Source: an uncultured Bacteroidota bacterium (GTDB lineage Bacteria > Bacteroidota > Bacteroidia > Chitinophagales > Chitinophagaceae). From it: a stretch of 5,509 nt of DNA. The translations under genes and the position numbers were made by a program. The notes under the pieces are model-generated. The model made no database searches. It worked only from the letters and a program-made list of their open reading frames with translations, and had not been told where the DNA came from. Positions within the stretch are counted from its first letter, which is position 1. Every line of letters begins with the position of its first letter. Location of the stretch: positions 1 through 5,509 of the forward strand of contig CAIYVS010000762.1 of NCBI GenBank assembly GCA_903929655.1, given 5' to 3'. Of the stretch, positions 1 to 5,493 are shown piece by piece.

Positions 1-4
1 CGGG

Positions 5-72
5 TCTGCGAGTGTCGGCGGAACTTGTTCATGGTTACGGGAAGCGACCGAAATTCTGCGAGTATCTGCGGG
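5..72. repeat. Edge region with three TCTGCG repeats
   Basis: TCTGCGAGT occurs at 5-13 and again at 55-63, and the second copy is followed at once by TCTGCGGG (65-72). This first stretch is richer in G+C than the AT-rich DNA after it and shows no convincing reading frame. It may be part of a dispersed intergenic repeat or the worn end of something to the left. Only the repeated words are seen directly; the interpretation is inference. Confidence 0.4.
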
Positions 73-91
73 AAAATCTATTTCCAAATTT

Positions 92-120
92 AGATGTCCA
101 ATTGATATAAGATGTCCAAT
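92..120. repeat. Direct repeat AGATGTCCAAT, two copies
   Basis: An 11-bp word is present exactly at 92-102 and 110-120, so the copies are 18 bp apart start to start. They lie downstream of the lipoprotein terminator in non-coding DNA. The spacing is under two helical turns, so a dimeric DNA-binding protein is possible, but no gene to be regulated is visible on this side. Confidence 0.45.
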
Positions 121-150
121 CGGCATGATAACCAATAAATTATAGAATAA

Positions 151-183
151 TAAAAAAAGCCCCAAAGTAAATACTTCAGGGCT
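151..183 (-). terminator. Rho-independent terminator of the lipoprotein gene
   Basis: AGCCC (158-162) pairs with GGGCT (179-183). A CA/CA internal mismatch follows, then AAGT pairs with ACTT around a short loop. Seven A's on the plus strand (152-158) become the U tract on the minus strand, directly after the stem. The stem begins about 20 bp past the stop codon of the minus-strand lipoprotein gene, so direction and distance both fit. Confidence 0.7.
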
Positions 184-203
184 GATAATATATAAAAAAT
201 GAT

Positions 204-776
204 TTAGTTAAGCGGGTTTGCAGTTAAATGCATCATTGTATTGATTTGGATCTGTTGCAGACTGTTTGGAGGCAAGGTAACAAAGTGGCCGCTAAACCTG
301 AAGTAGAAAGTATCCTGTAGGAAGTAACTTTTTAAATTTACTGTAGTATCCACATTCATTACCAGGGAATCCAAATTGGTAACTCCATATTTGTAAGCTA
401 TCAGGGTGCTGTCAGTTGTACCTTTACATATATATACTTGGGCAGTATCAAGATAAGTAAAGTTTGCTGTAGAGGGACTGTCTATAAGGATGAGGCTCCT
501 CATATAAAACGTAGTGATGAGGTTGGCGGAGGTTTTATACTGGCTTATGATGCTTTGCTGCCCGGATGCCACCGGCAATAAAGAACTGGAATAATGCACA
601 CCACTGCTAGGAAAATAGTGTGTTAATGAAGTATCATATACACTTGACGAAGGTATAGCGATGGATTGGGAATAAGGCAGATCTATGTTGATATTGGTAA
701 GATCTTTGAGTTTATTGCAACTCACTGCAATAACTACACATGCAATTGCCAATGATACGATTACGTTCCTTTTCAT
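204..776 (-). CDS. Unrecognised secreted lipoprotein, 190 aa
   Basis: The function is not recognised. The N-terminus is a clear lipoprotein signal: basic start MKRN, hydrophobic core to about residue 18, then A-V-S-C with the lipidated cysteine at position 20 and Asn at +2. The mature part is rich in Ser, Thr, Asp and aromatic residues, with alternating hydrophobic stretches (for example around residues 107-133 and 150-165). This suggests an all-beta, possibly immunoglobulin-like fold, but that is inference. There are no further membrane segments, repeats or catalytic motifs. The protein is likely exported by Sec, processed by signal peptidase II and anchored in the outer membrane or its periplasmic face. 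The sequence after the cysteine lacks an obvious acidic surface-export signal. The gene is monocistronic: it diverges from mtaB across an 83-bp gap and ends at a terminator. The start is fixed by the signal peptide. Confidence 0.8.
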   Translation of the reverse strand: MKRNVIVSLAIACVVIAVSCNKLKDLTNINIDLPYSQSIAIPSSSVYDTSLTHYFPSSGVHYSSSLLPVASGQQSIISQYKTSANLITTFYMRSLILIDSPSTANFTYLDTAQVYICKGTTDSTLIAYKYGVTNLDSLVMNVDTTVNLKSYFLQDTFYFRFSGHFVTLPPNSLQQIQINTMMHLTANPLN

Positions 777-841
777 ATTTGACTATTAGTTTTTTATAAA
801 ATTAGAATTTTTTTGTGGAAATATATGTTAATGATTATAAC

Positions 842-849
842 TAACTTTG
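842..849 (+). promoter_or_regulatory. −7 box (TAACTTTG) for mtaB
   Basis: TAACTTTG matches the Bacteroidota −7 consensus TAnnTTTG exactly. A TTTTG run at 811-815 is the best −33 candidate, but its 26-bp spacing is longer than usual. Only 10 bp separate the box from the mtaB ATG, so the mRNA leader would be a few bases at most. No ribosome-binding sequence precedes the ATG. Confidence 0.55.
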
Positions 850-859
850 TGCAAGTTCT

Positions 860-2134
860 ATGCCAGAAAGTAAAACAGTAGCATTTCACACATTAGGCTG
901 CAAGCTTAATTTTTCAGAAACATCTACACTCAGCCGTACGCTGGAGGCTGATGGTTTTATAAAGAAAGATTTTGAAGATCAGGCAGATATATATGTTATT
1001 AATACATGCTCCGTAACAGAGAATGCAGATAAGGAATGCAGGCATATAGTAAGGAAGATCAAGAGACGTTCGCCCCAATCATTGGTAGTAATTACAGGCT
1101 GTTATGCACAGTTAAAACCCGCGGAAATTGCGTCAATTGACGGTGTGAACCTCGTGTTAGGAGCGGCAGAAAAGTTCCGTCTTTCAACCCACCTGCAGGA
1201 TCTTAGCCGGGGTGACAGCACCAAAATATGCTCCTGCGACATTGAGGAAATAAGCGGGTTTAATAGTTCTTTCTCTTTAAACGACCGTACACGGGCTTTT
1301 CTGAAGGTGCAGGACGGCTGCGATTATAATTGTTCTTTTTGCACTATACCATTGGCAAGGGGCCATAGCCGGAGCGATCGGATAGAAGGTGTGTTGAAAA
1401 ATGTCTACAGCCTGGCGGAAAAAGGCATTAAGGAGATCGTGCTTACAGGTATTAACCTGGGCGATTTTGGGAAAGGCAATGAAGGGGGAAACAGGAAAGA
1501 GGAAACTTTTTATGATTTGGTAAAGGAACTGGACAAGGTGGAAGGCATAGAAAGGTTCCGTATCTCGTCGATAGAGCCTAACCTTTTGAGTAATGAGATC
1601 ATTGAGTTTGTGGCCGCCTCAAAGAAGTTCATGCCCCATTTTCATATACCGCTGCAAAGCGGCAGCGATAAGATACTGGGGGCCATGCGCAGGCGTTACC
1701 GCAGGGACTTATATGCTAACAGGGTGGCAAGAATAAAGGAGCTGATGCCACATTGCTGTATTGGTGTAGATGTGATAGTGGGATTCCCGTCTGAAACGGA
1801 AGAGGATTTCCATGATACTTTTGATTTTCTGCATGAACTGGATATTTCTTACCTGCATGTTTTCACCTATTCTGAGCGCAGCAATACCCTGGCCCTGGAA
1901 ATAGAGCCAGTAGTGCCAATGGATGTCCGACATGAAAGGAATAAAATATTAAGAAACCTGTCTTACCAGAAAATGCAATATTTCACAGAGCAGCACAGAG
2001 GCCAGAAACGGATGGTGCTTTTTGAGAATGCCAACAAAAACAATGTGATGGAAGGCTATACAGATAACTATATTAAAGTGCAAACTCCTAATCGTCCGGA
2101 ATGGCAAAATCAATTGATAGAATGGACTATATGA
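860..2134 (+). CDS. mtaB: tRNA t6A37 methylthiotransferase MtaB
   Basis: This is a radical-SAM methylthiotransferase that converts t6A at position 37 of ANN-decoding tRNAs, notably tRNA-Lys, into ms2t6A in the cytoplasm. Three domains are visible. The N-terminal UPF0004 domain (about 5-115) holds the auxiliary-cluster cysteines C14 (LGCKLN), C50 (NTCSVT) and C81 (TGCYAQ). The radical-SAM core (about 140-375) holds C154, C158 and C161 in CDYNCSFC, followed by TIPLARGHSRS. A short TRAM-like tail (about 380-415) probably binds tRNA. The LGCKLN start and the overall pattern point to MtaB rather than MiaB or RimO. At 424 residues it is close to full family length, and all six cluster cysteines are present, so it should be active. 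The start has a −7 box 10 bp upstream. A tRNA-Lys gene begins 58 bp after the stop. Confidence 0.95.
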   Translation: MPESKTVAFHTLGCKLNFSETSTLSRTLEADGFIKKDFEDQADIYVINTCSVTENADKECRHIVRKIKRRSPQSLVVITGCYAQLKPAEIASIDGVNLVLGAAEKFRLSTHLQDLSRGDSTKICSCDIEEISGFNSSFSLNDRTRAFLKVQDGCDYNCSFCTIPLARGHSRSDRIEGVLKNVYSLAEKGIKEIVLTGINLGDFGKGNEGGNRKEETFYDLVKELDKVEGIERFRISSIEPNLLSNEIIEFVAASKKFMPHFHIPLQSGSDKILGAMRRRYRRDLYANRVARIKELMPHCCIGVDVIVGFPSETEEDFHDTFDFLHELDISYLHVFTYSERSNTLALEIEPVVPMDVRHERNKILRNLSYQKMQYFTEQHRGQKRMVLFENANKNNVMEGYTDNYIKVQTPNRPEWQNQLIEWTI

Positions 2135-2164
2135 TTTTCTGTTCTTTTATAAATTCTATTCTCT

Positions 2165-2172
2165 TATCTTTG
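2165..2172 (+). promoter_or_regulatory. −7 box (TATCTTTG) for tRNA-Lys
   Basis: TATCTTTG is an exact match to TAnnTTTG and ends 20 bp before the first base of the tRNA, which leaves room for a short leader removed by RNase P. A T-rich stretch about 20 bp further upstream (2144-2149) is a weak −33 candidate. It indicates that the tRNA is transcribed independently of mtaB. Confidence 0.6.
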
Positions 2173-2192
2173 CCATCCCAAAAACGGGAAAT

Positions 2193-2265
<73 letters not shown>

Positions 2266-2270
2266 CCTCT

Positions 2271-2310
2271 TGGGACAAGTCTGAAATATTCAGGCTTGTC
2301 CCATTCTTTT
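2271..2310 (+). terminator. Terminator of tRNA-Lys
   Basis: TGGGACAAG (2271-2279), T2280 and CTGAA (2281-2285) pair without a break with TTCAG (2289-2293), G2294 and CTTGTCCCA (2295-2303). This makes a 15-bp stem with one G·U and an ATA loop. TTCTTTTT follows directly. It starts 6 bp after the tRNA and isolates it from the convergent recombinase gene. Confidence 0.9.
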
Positions 2311-2365
2311 TGCCAGCCAACTTGTAGTCCATCAGGCAAATAAAGTGAATATCATCGTTCACACG

Positions 2366-2422
2366 ATTAGTTCGATATTGAAAACCATCGAACTTCAATT
2401 TTTCATGAAGCATCGAACTAAT
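2366..2422. repeat. Three ATCGAACT sites, 11-bp inverted repeat
   Basis: ATTAGTTCGAT (2366-2376) is perfectly inverted at 2412-2422 (ATCGAACTAAT). The core also recurs in direct orientation: CATCGAACT at 2386-2394 and 2411-2419, 25 bp apart. A smaller inverted pair, CTTCA (2393-2397) and TGAAG (2406-2410), lies inside. The cluster sits in the 122-bp gap between the tRNA-Lys terminator and the end of the recombinase gene. Clustered copies of one word in both orientations suit recombinase arm-type sites. A structured 3' end of the recombinase mRNA is the alternative. Confidence 0.6.
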
Positions 2423-2432
2423 TTATCTTACA

Positions 2433-3704
2433 CTACTGTTTTACAGCACCTTCCGAGTATGAAATATTTAATCGGGGTATTTTACTAATGGCTGACAGCT
2501 TCTGCTTTAATGCTGCCATATCTTCACTGATTTTCAAGTCAATTATTTTGGCATAATGTTGCGTCTGTTTAAGAGATTTATGCCCTAACATTTTTGACAC
2601 GGTTTCAATAGGAACCCCATTGCTTAATGTTACTGTAGTGGCGAATGTATGTCGCGCGATATGAAACGTCAACTTTTTATCAATGCCACAGGTGTCAGCT
2701 ATTTCTTTTAAATAGGCATTCATTTTTTGATTAGTTAATACAGGGAGCACATAGTTCTCATCGCGGCACTTTGGATGGTCTTTATATTTCTCCATAATTT
2801 CAAGAGCAGGAGGCAACAACGGTAGCCTTGTCGGTGAATTAGTTTTCTGCCTTTTAGTAATAATCCATTTTTCACCATCAATACCATTCACAATTTGTGT
2901 TCGTCTTAATTTGCTTACATCAACATAAGCTAATCCTGTATAGCAACTAAAAAGGAAAATATCCCGAACATTGTTTAATCGCTGTATGGTAAAAGGTTTT
3001 GTGCTTATCGCGGTAATATCTTCTTGGGTTAAAGGGACTATTTCTACTTCTTCCTGAGCTGTACTAAAGTTGCAAAAAGGATCGTTCTTTAACCAATTTT
3101 TTTTAATGCACTCCTTTAATACCGTACCTAATGTACTGATATATTTCATTGAGGAATTATGATTGCAATTTTTGATTGTCCTTAGCCAGAAAAAATAATC
3201 CTTCGCAAATTCATAATTTAGTTCCTTTAGTTCCAAGTCACTTTTTCCGTATTTCCATTTGATATAGGCAGTAGTATGGTCTAAAGTAGTCCGATACCTT
3301 TGAAATGTCCTGTAGGAATATCCCTTGTCTATTAAAGCATTAATTTGGTCATTATGCTTAACGAAAATGTCAAGCAACATTCTTTTTTCTTCACCATCTC
3401 CGGTAAGGTAACTTTTAAGTACTTCAGCACTTATTTCCTTTCCAGCAAGAATCAATTCACTTTTCGCGCCATACACCTTTGCTCGAAGGAGGTCAAGAAA
3501 TGCATTAAGCTTTAAAGCATCCTCCTTTGTGCCTTTAGCCCTGCCAACCACCTGATCCCATCTCGATGAATTCCACATTCTTTTTGTAGATAGCTCCTTT
3601 GGAATTCCATCAACTGTAATTCTCAAATAAATGTACCGCTCATCACTTCTCTGATTTTTTGGCTGCTTCAAAAAGAAGAACAGGCCAAAGCTTTTTTCCA
3701 ACAT
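2433..3704 (-). CDS. Tyrosine recombinase, IntDOT-like, ArgI missing
   Basis: A site-specific recombinase of Bacteroidota mobile elements, 423 aa from the chosen start. The N-terminal arm-DNA-binding domain (about 5-90) opens with MLEKSFGLFFFLKQPKN, typical of the family. A SAM-like core-binding domain (about 108-205) and the catalytic domain (about 225-395) follow. Catalytic residues seen are K287 (KTNSPTRLPL), H348 and R351 (HIARHTF), H375 (LGHKS) and nucleophile Y384 (QHYAKI). The first arginine is replaced by Ala259 in CYTGLAYVDV. IntDOT of CTnDOT has Ser there and is active, so this is probably not a dead enzyme. An upstream ATG at 3752 would add 16 hydrophobic residues unlike the family, so 3704 is preferred. 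The gene is intact and convergent with tRNA-Lys. Low G+C resembles the surrounding intergenic DNA. Which element it belongs to cannot be decided here. Confidence 0.93.
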   Translation of the reverse strand: MLEKSFGLFFFLKQPKNQRSDERYIYLRITVDGIPKELSTKRMWNSSRWDQVVGRAKGTKEDALKLNAFLDLLRAKVYGAKSELILAGKEISAEVLKSYLTGDGEEKRMLLDIFVKHNDQINALIDKGYSYRTFQRYRTTLDHTTAYIKWKYGKSDLELKELNYEFAKDYFFWLRTIKNCNHNSSMKYISTLGTVLKECIKKNWLKNDPFCNFSTAQEEVEIVPLTQEDITAISTKPFTIQRLNNVRDIFLFSCYTGLAYVDVSKLRRTQIVNGIDGEKWIITKRQKTNSPTRLPLLPPALEIMEKYKDHPKCRDENYVLPVLTNQKMNAYLKEIADTCGIDKKLTFHIARHTFATTVTLSNGVPIETVSKMLGHKSLKQTQHYAKIIDLKISEDMAALKQKLSAISKIPRLNISYSEGAVKQ

Positions 3705-3753
3705 AACATTAAATTTTAAGGTTAATAAAGTTGGAAATACAAAAGCTATCAAA

Positions 3754-3780
3754 CAAGATGTAAACGTTATTTACATGTTG
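3754..3780. promoter_or_regulatory. Dyad upstream of the first recombinase
   Basis: ATGTAAA (3758-3764) and TTTACAT (3770-3776) form a perfect 7-bp inverted repeat around CGTTA. CAA/TTG pairs extend it outward past one G/G mismatch, giving 10 paired positions in 27 bp. Reading the minus strand, a loose promoter-like TAGCTTTTG (3748-3740) follows about 5 bp later, and the ATG at 3704 comes about 35 bp after that. An operator or a recombinase site is likely; the promoter itself is weakly supported. Confidence 0.5.
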
Positions 3781-3805
3781 ATATACAGTAAGTTATGCTG
3801 TTTTG

Positions 3806-3880
3806 CTTGCGTCTTTTTTTTGAAAATAAAGACGCCACGAATGACGCAAGTAAACTTTGATTGTTTTTGAAAACTTTGAT
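3806..3880. repeat. Cluster of GACGC and AAACTTTGAT repeats
   Basis: GCGTCTTT (3809-3816) is inverted at 3828-3835 (AAAGACGC). CTTGCGTC (3806-3813) is inverted at 3843-3850 (GACGCAAG), so the GACGC core occurs three times in 45 bp in both orientations. Immediately after, AAACTTTGAT occurs at 3852-3861 and 3871-3880, a 19-bp period. Nothing here codes for protein. The position, between the recombinase promoter region and the tRNA-Leu junction, fits arm-type or accessory-factor sites of an att region. That role is inferred. Confidence 0.55.
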
Positions 3881-3894
3881 GATCGGACTAAAGC

Positions 3895-3931
3895 AAAAAA
3901 GCCCGCAAATCAAGGATTTGCAGGCTTTTTT
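3895..3931 (-). terminator. Strong bidirectional terminator after the tRNA-Leu remnant
   Basis: Bases 3895-3911 pair with 3915-3931 over 17 positions with a single mismatch (C3904/A3922) and an AAG loop. The outer six pairs are A/T, so each strand reads GC-rich stem then U tract. It lies 22 bp past the 3' end of the tRNA-Leu fragment on the minus strand. It is therefore best read as the original terminator of that tRNA gene, though it could stop transcripts from either side. Confidence 0.85.
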
Positions 3932-3952
3932 AGGCTTTGATAGTGCTTCTTG

Positions 3953-4013
3953 TGCCCCAGACGGGAGTTGAACCCGTACACGCATTACTGCATACAGGAT
4001 TTTAAGTCCTGCG
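3953..4013 (-). pseudogene. 3' half of tRNA-Leu(TAA), probable att junction
   Basis: Reading the minus strand, the anticodon stem CAGGA/TCCTG encloses loop CTTAAAA, so the anticodon is TAA. A long variable arm with stem ATGCA/TGCGT follows, the mark of a class II tRNA. Next come the T arm ACGGG-TTCAACT-CCCGT (plus positions 3961-3977), the 3' acceptor strand CTGGGGC and discriminator A (3953). The 5' acceptor strand, which should read GCCCCAG, and any D arm are absent from the 60 bp upstream; similarity to a tRNA stops near 4013. It cannot make a functional tRNA. A clean break just 5' of the anticodon stem is what integration into a tRNA gene leaves at the far end of the element. NBU1 of Bacteroides integrates at a tRNA-Leu 3' end in this way. 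Confidence 0.85.
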
Positions 4014-4110
4014 GGATATGATTTCAGATGAAACCACATGACGTCAAATGGCTTATTTTACTGCATTCTTGAAAAAATAGGTTCACGAAAATTCGGATAA
4101 AACCGCAAAA

Positions 4111-4132
4111 TGTTGTAGTATTGTTGTAGTAT
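4111..4132 (+). repeat. Tandem TGTTGTAGTAT pair before the second recombinase
   Basis: An 11-bp unit is repeated head to tail with no gap (4111-4121 and 4122-4132), ending 13 bp before the recombinase ATG. The period is about one helical turn, so bound proteins would lie on the same face. It overlaps where the promoter should be; TAGTATTG inside it is one base off TAnnTTTG. It could be an autoregulatory operator or an arm site. Confidence 0.6.
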
Positions 4133-4145
4133 AAAATCGCTGAAA

Positions 4146-5351
4146 ATGGCTAATATAAAGGTTGTTCTGCGTAAAGAGGTCAAAACTGACGGCACTTCTC
4201 CCCTAGCGCTCCGCATCACTAAAGACCGCAAGTCCTCCTACATTTATCTTGATTACAGCGTGCAGGGAAAAGATTGGGACGCGATCAACCAGCGTGTCAA
4301 AAAATCGCATCCGAACTCGACCCGCCTCAATAATTTCCTACTGAAAAAACTGGCGGAGGCGAACGATAATTCGTTAGCCCTTGAGACCCAAAAATCGAAC
4401 GTCACGGCAAAAGCGGTTTCGCGCAGTATCAAGCCAAAAACCAAAGGATCGGTATTCGACCAGGCTGACCTCTACCTTGAACGCCTCAAAGAAGACGGGA
4501 AATTCAACCGCTACAGCGCAGACAAACCAAGGGTAAAGCACCTCAAAGAATATTTGAAAAACGATGTCGCCTTTTCAGACCTCACGCTCCCACTCCTTGA
4601 ACGGTTCAAAGCCTCGCTAAAATCGGTCAATAAGCTATCCGAACGTTCGGCGGTCAATCATTTGGTCGTGATACGTTCCATTTTTAGCCAGGCAATCAAA
4701 GAGGGCGTATGCGATCCCAAGCACTACCCGTTCGGCAAAGAGAAAATCAAAATCAAATTTCCCGATAGCAAAAAAGTTGGACTGAATAAAGACGACGTTG
4801 CCAACATAGAGAACGCCGAACTTTCCAAAGAGGCCAATCATGCGCGCAACCTATGGCTTATCTCCTTTTACTTCGCCGGAATGCGCATCTCCGATGTCCT
4901 GCGCTTACGGTGGTCGGACGTTCAGGATGGGCGCATGTATTATGCGATGGGGAAAAATACCAAGGGCGGTTCCCTGAAGGTGCCGGATAAGGCAATGCAG
5001 ATTCTAAAACAATACGAGGCCGACAGGGCTGAGGATACGGATTTGATTTTCCCCGAACTGCACTGGGTTGATCTCGAAAACAGGTTCGAGATGGAACGGC
5101 AAATCGCCACACGCAATCACGCCATCGACAACTTGCTGAAAATCGAGGTGGCGAAGGCTGCCAAAATAACGTCTCCTTTGACCATGCATATTGCCCGCCA
5201 CACGTTCGGAAATATCTCTGGCGACAAGATACCGATTCAGATGTTGCAGAAGCTCTACCGCCACTCCTCGATCACCACCACCATCGGCTACCAGGCCAAT
5301 TTCATGCACAAGGATGCGGACGAGGCACTAGAAGCAGTGATTGGCACATAA
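4146..5351 (+). CDS. Tyrosine recombinase with complete catalytic set
   Basis: A 401-aa site-specific recombinase of the Bacteroidota integrase type. The start MANIKVVLRK with a DGTSPLALRITKDRKS segment is the usual arm-DNA-binding opening, which fixes the ATG at 4146. The core-binding domain covers about 103-200 and the catalytic domain about 215-390. All six family residues are visible: R247 (AGMRISDVLRL), K273 (NTKGGSLKVP), H348 and R351 (HIARHTF), H373 (YRHSS) and nucleophile Y382 (TTIGYQANF). It differs clearly from the other recombinase in the window, which lacks the first arginine. Codon use is richer in G+C than its neighbours, a sign of separate ancestry. It is transcribed away from the tRNA-Leu fragment, whose broken end lies 132 bp upstream. 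It is therefore the likely integrase of an element extending rightward from that junction. Confidence 0.94.
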   Translation: MANIKVVLRKEVKTDGTSPLALRITKDRKSSYIYLDYSVQGKDWDAINQRVKKSHPNSTRLNNFLLKKLAEANDNSLALETQKSNVTAKAVSRSIKPKTKGSVFDQADLYLERLKEDGKFNRYSADKPRVKHLKEYLKNDVAFSDLTLPLLERFKASLKSVNKLSERSAVNHLVVIRSIFSQAIKEGVCDPKHYPFGKEKIKIKFPDSKKVGLNKDDVANIENAELSKEANHARNLWLISFYFAGMRISDVLRLRWSDVQDGRMYYAMGKNTKGGSLKVPDKAMQILKQYEADRAEDTDLIFPELHWVDLENRFEMERQIATRNHAIDNLLKIEVAKAAKITSPLTMHIARHTFGNISGDKIPIQMLQKLYRHSSITTTIGYQANFMHKDADEALEAVIGT

Positions 5352-5444
5352 CCCTAATACGTTATTTTTTTGTCATGAAAATGCTGCGATTCCGAAAAAA
5401 TCGGTTACTATTAAGACTGTATCTAGTATCAATAATTTTAAAAA

Positions 5445-5483
5445 CGCACTATTGTGCGGTAATCTTTCAAAAGAATATCTTTG
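5445..5483 (+). promoter_or_regulatory. Promoter with overlapping dyad at right edge
   Basis: TATCTTTG (5476-5483) is an exact −7 box. TTG at 5452-5454 lies 21 bp upstream, a good −33 spacing. CGCAC (5445-5449) and GTGCG (5454-5458) form a perfect 5-bp inverted repeat with a TATT centre that covers this −33 element, so a repressor site is plausible. The ATG at 5494 is 10 bp after the −7 box, the same distance as at mtaB. Confidence 0.5.
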
Positions 5484-5493
5484 TGTACACAAC

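Noticed and set aside
1709..1933. Minus-strand open frame inside mtaB
   Set aside because: It lies wholly within a well-supported gene on the other strand and has no family resemblance or promoter.
3705..3752. Longer first recombinase starting at 3752
   Set aside because: The extra 16 residues are hydrophobic and unlike the family start, and they overlap the likely promoter; MLEKSFG at 3704 is the family-like N-terminus.
3767..4039. Minus-strand open frame of 90 codons through the tRNA-Leu remnant
   Set aside because: It translates the tRNA fragment and the terminator hairpin (peptide AGLKILYAVMRVRVQLPSG), a common false gene at tRNA loci.
4039..4046. TGACGTCA palindrome
   Set aside because: An isolated 8-bp palindrome resembling a eukaryotic CRE; no second copy or promoter context here, so it is not called.
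3953..4050. Functional tRNA-Leu
   Set aside because: No 5' acceptor strand matching CTGGGGC and no D arm can be found upstream of the anticodon arm.
2268..4145. Insertion sequence or CRISPR array
   Set aside because: No transposase, no terminal inverted repeats with target duplication, and the repeats are too few and too irregular for a CRISPR array.
4253..5309. Four minus-strand open frames inside the second recombinase
   Set aside because: They are shadows of a G+C-richer coding frame; the plus-strand protein has all catalytic motifs.
5387..5404. Hairpin after the second recombinase as a terminator
   Set aside because: Only 4-5 bp stems (CCGA/TCGG or CGATT/AATCG) and no T tract after them on either strand; too weak to call.
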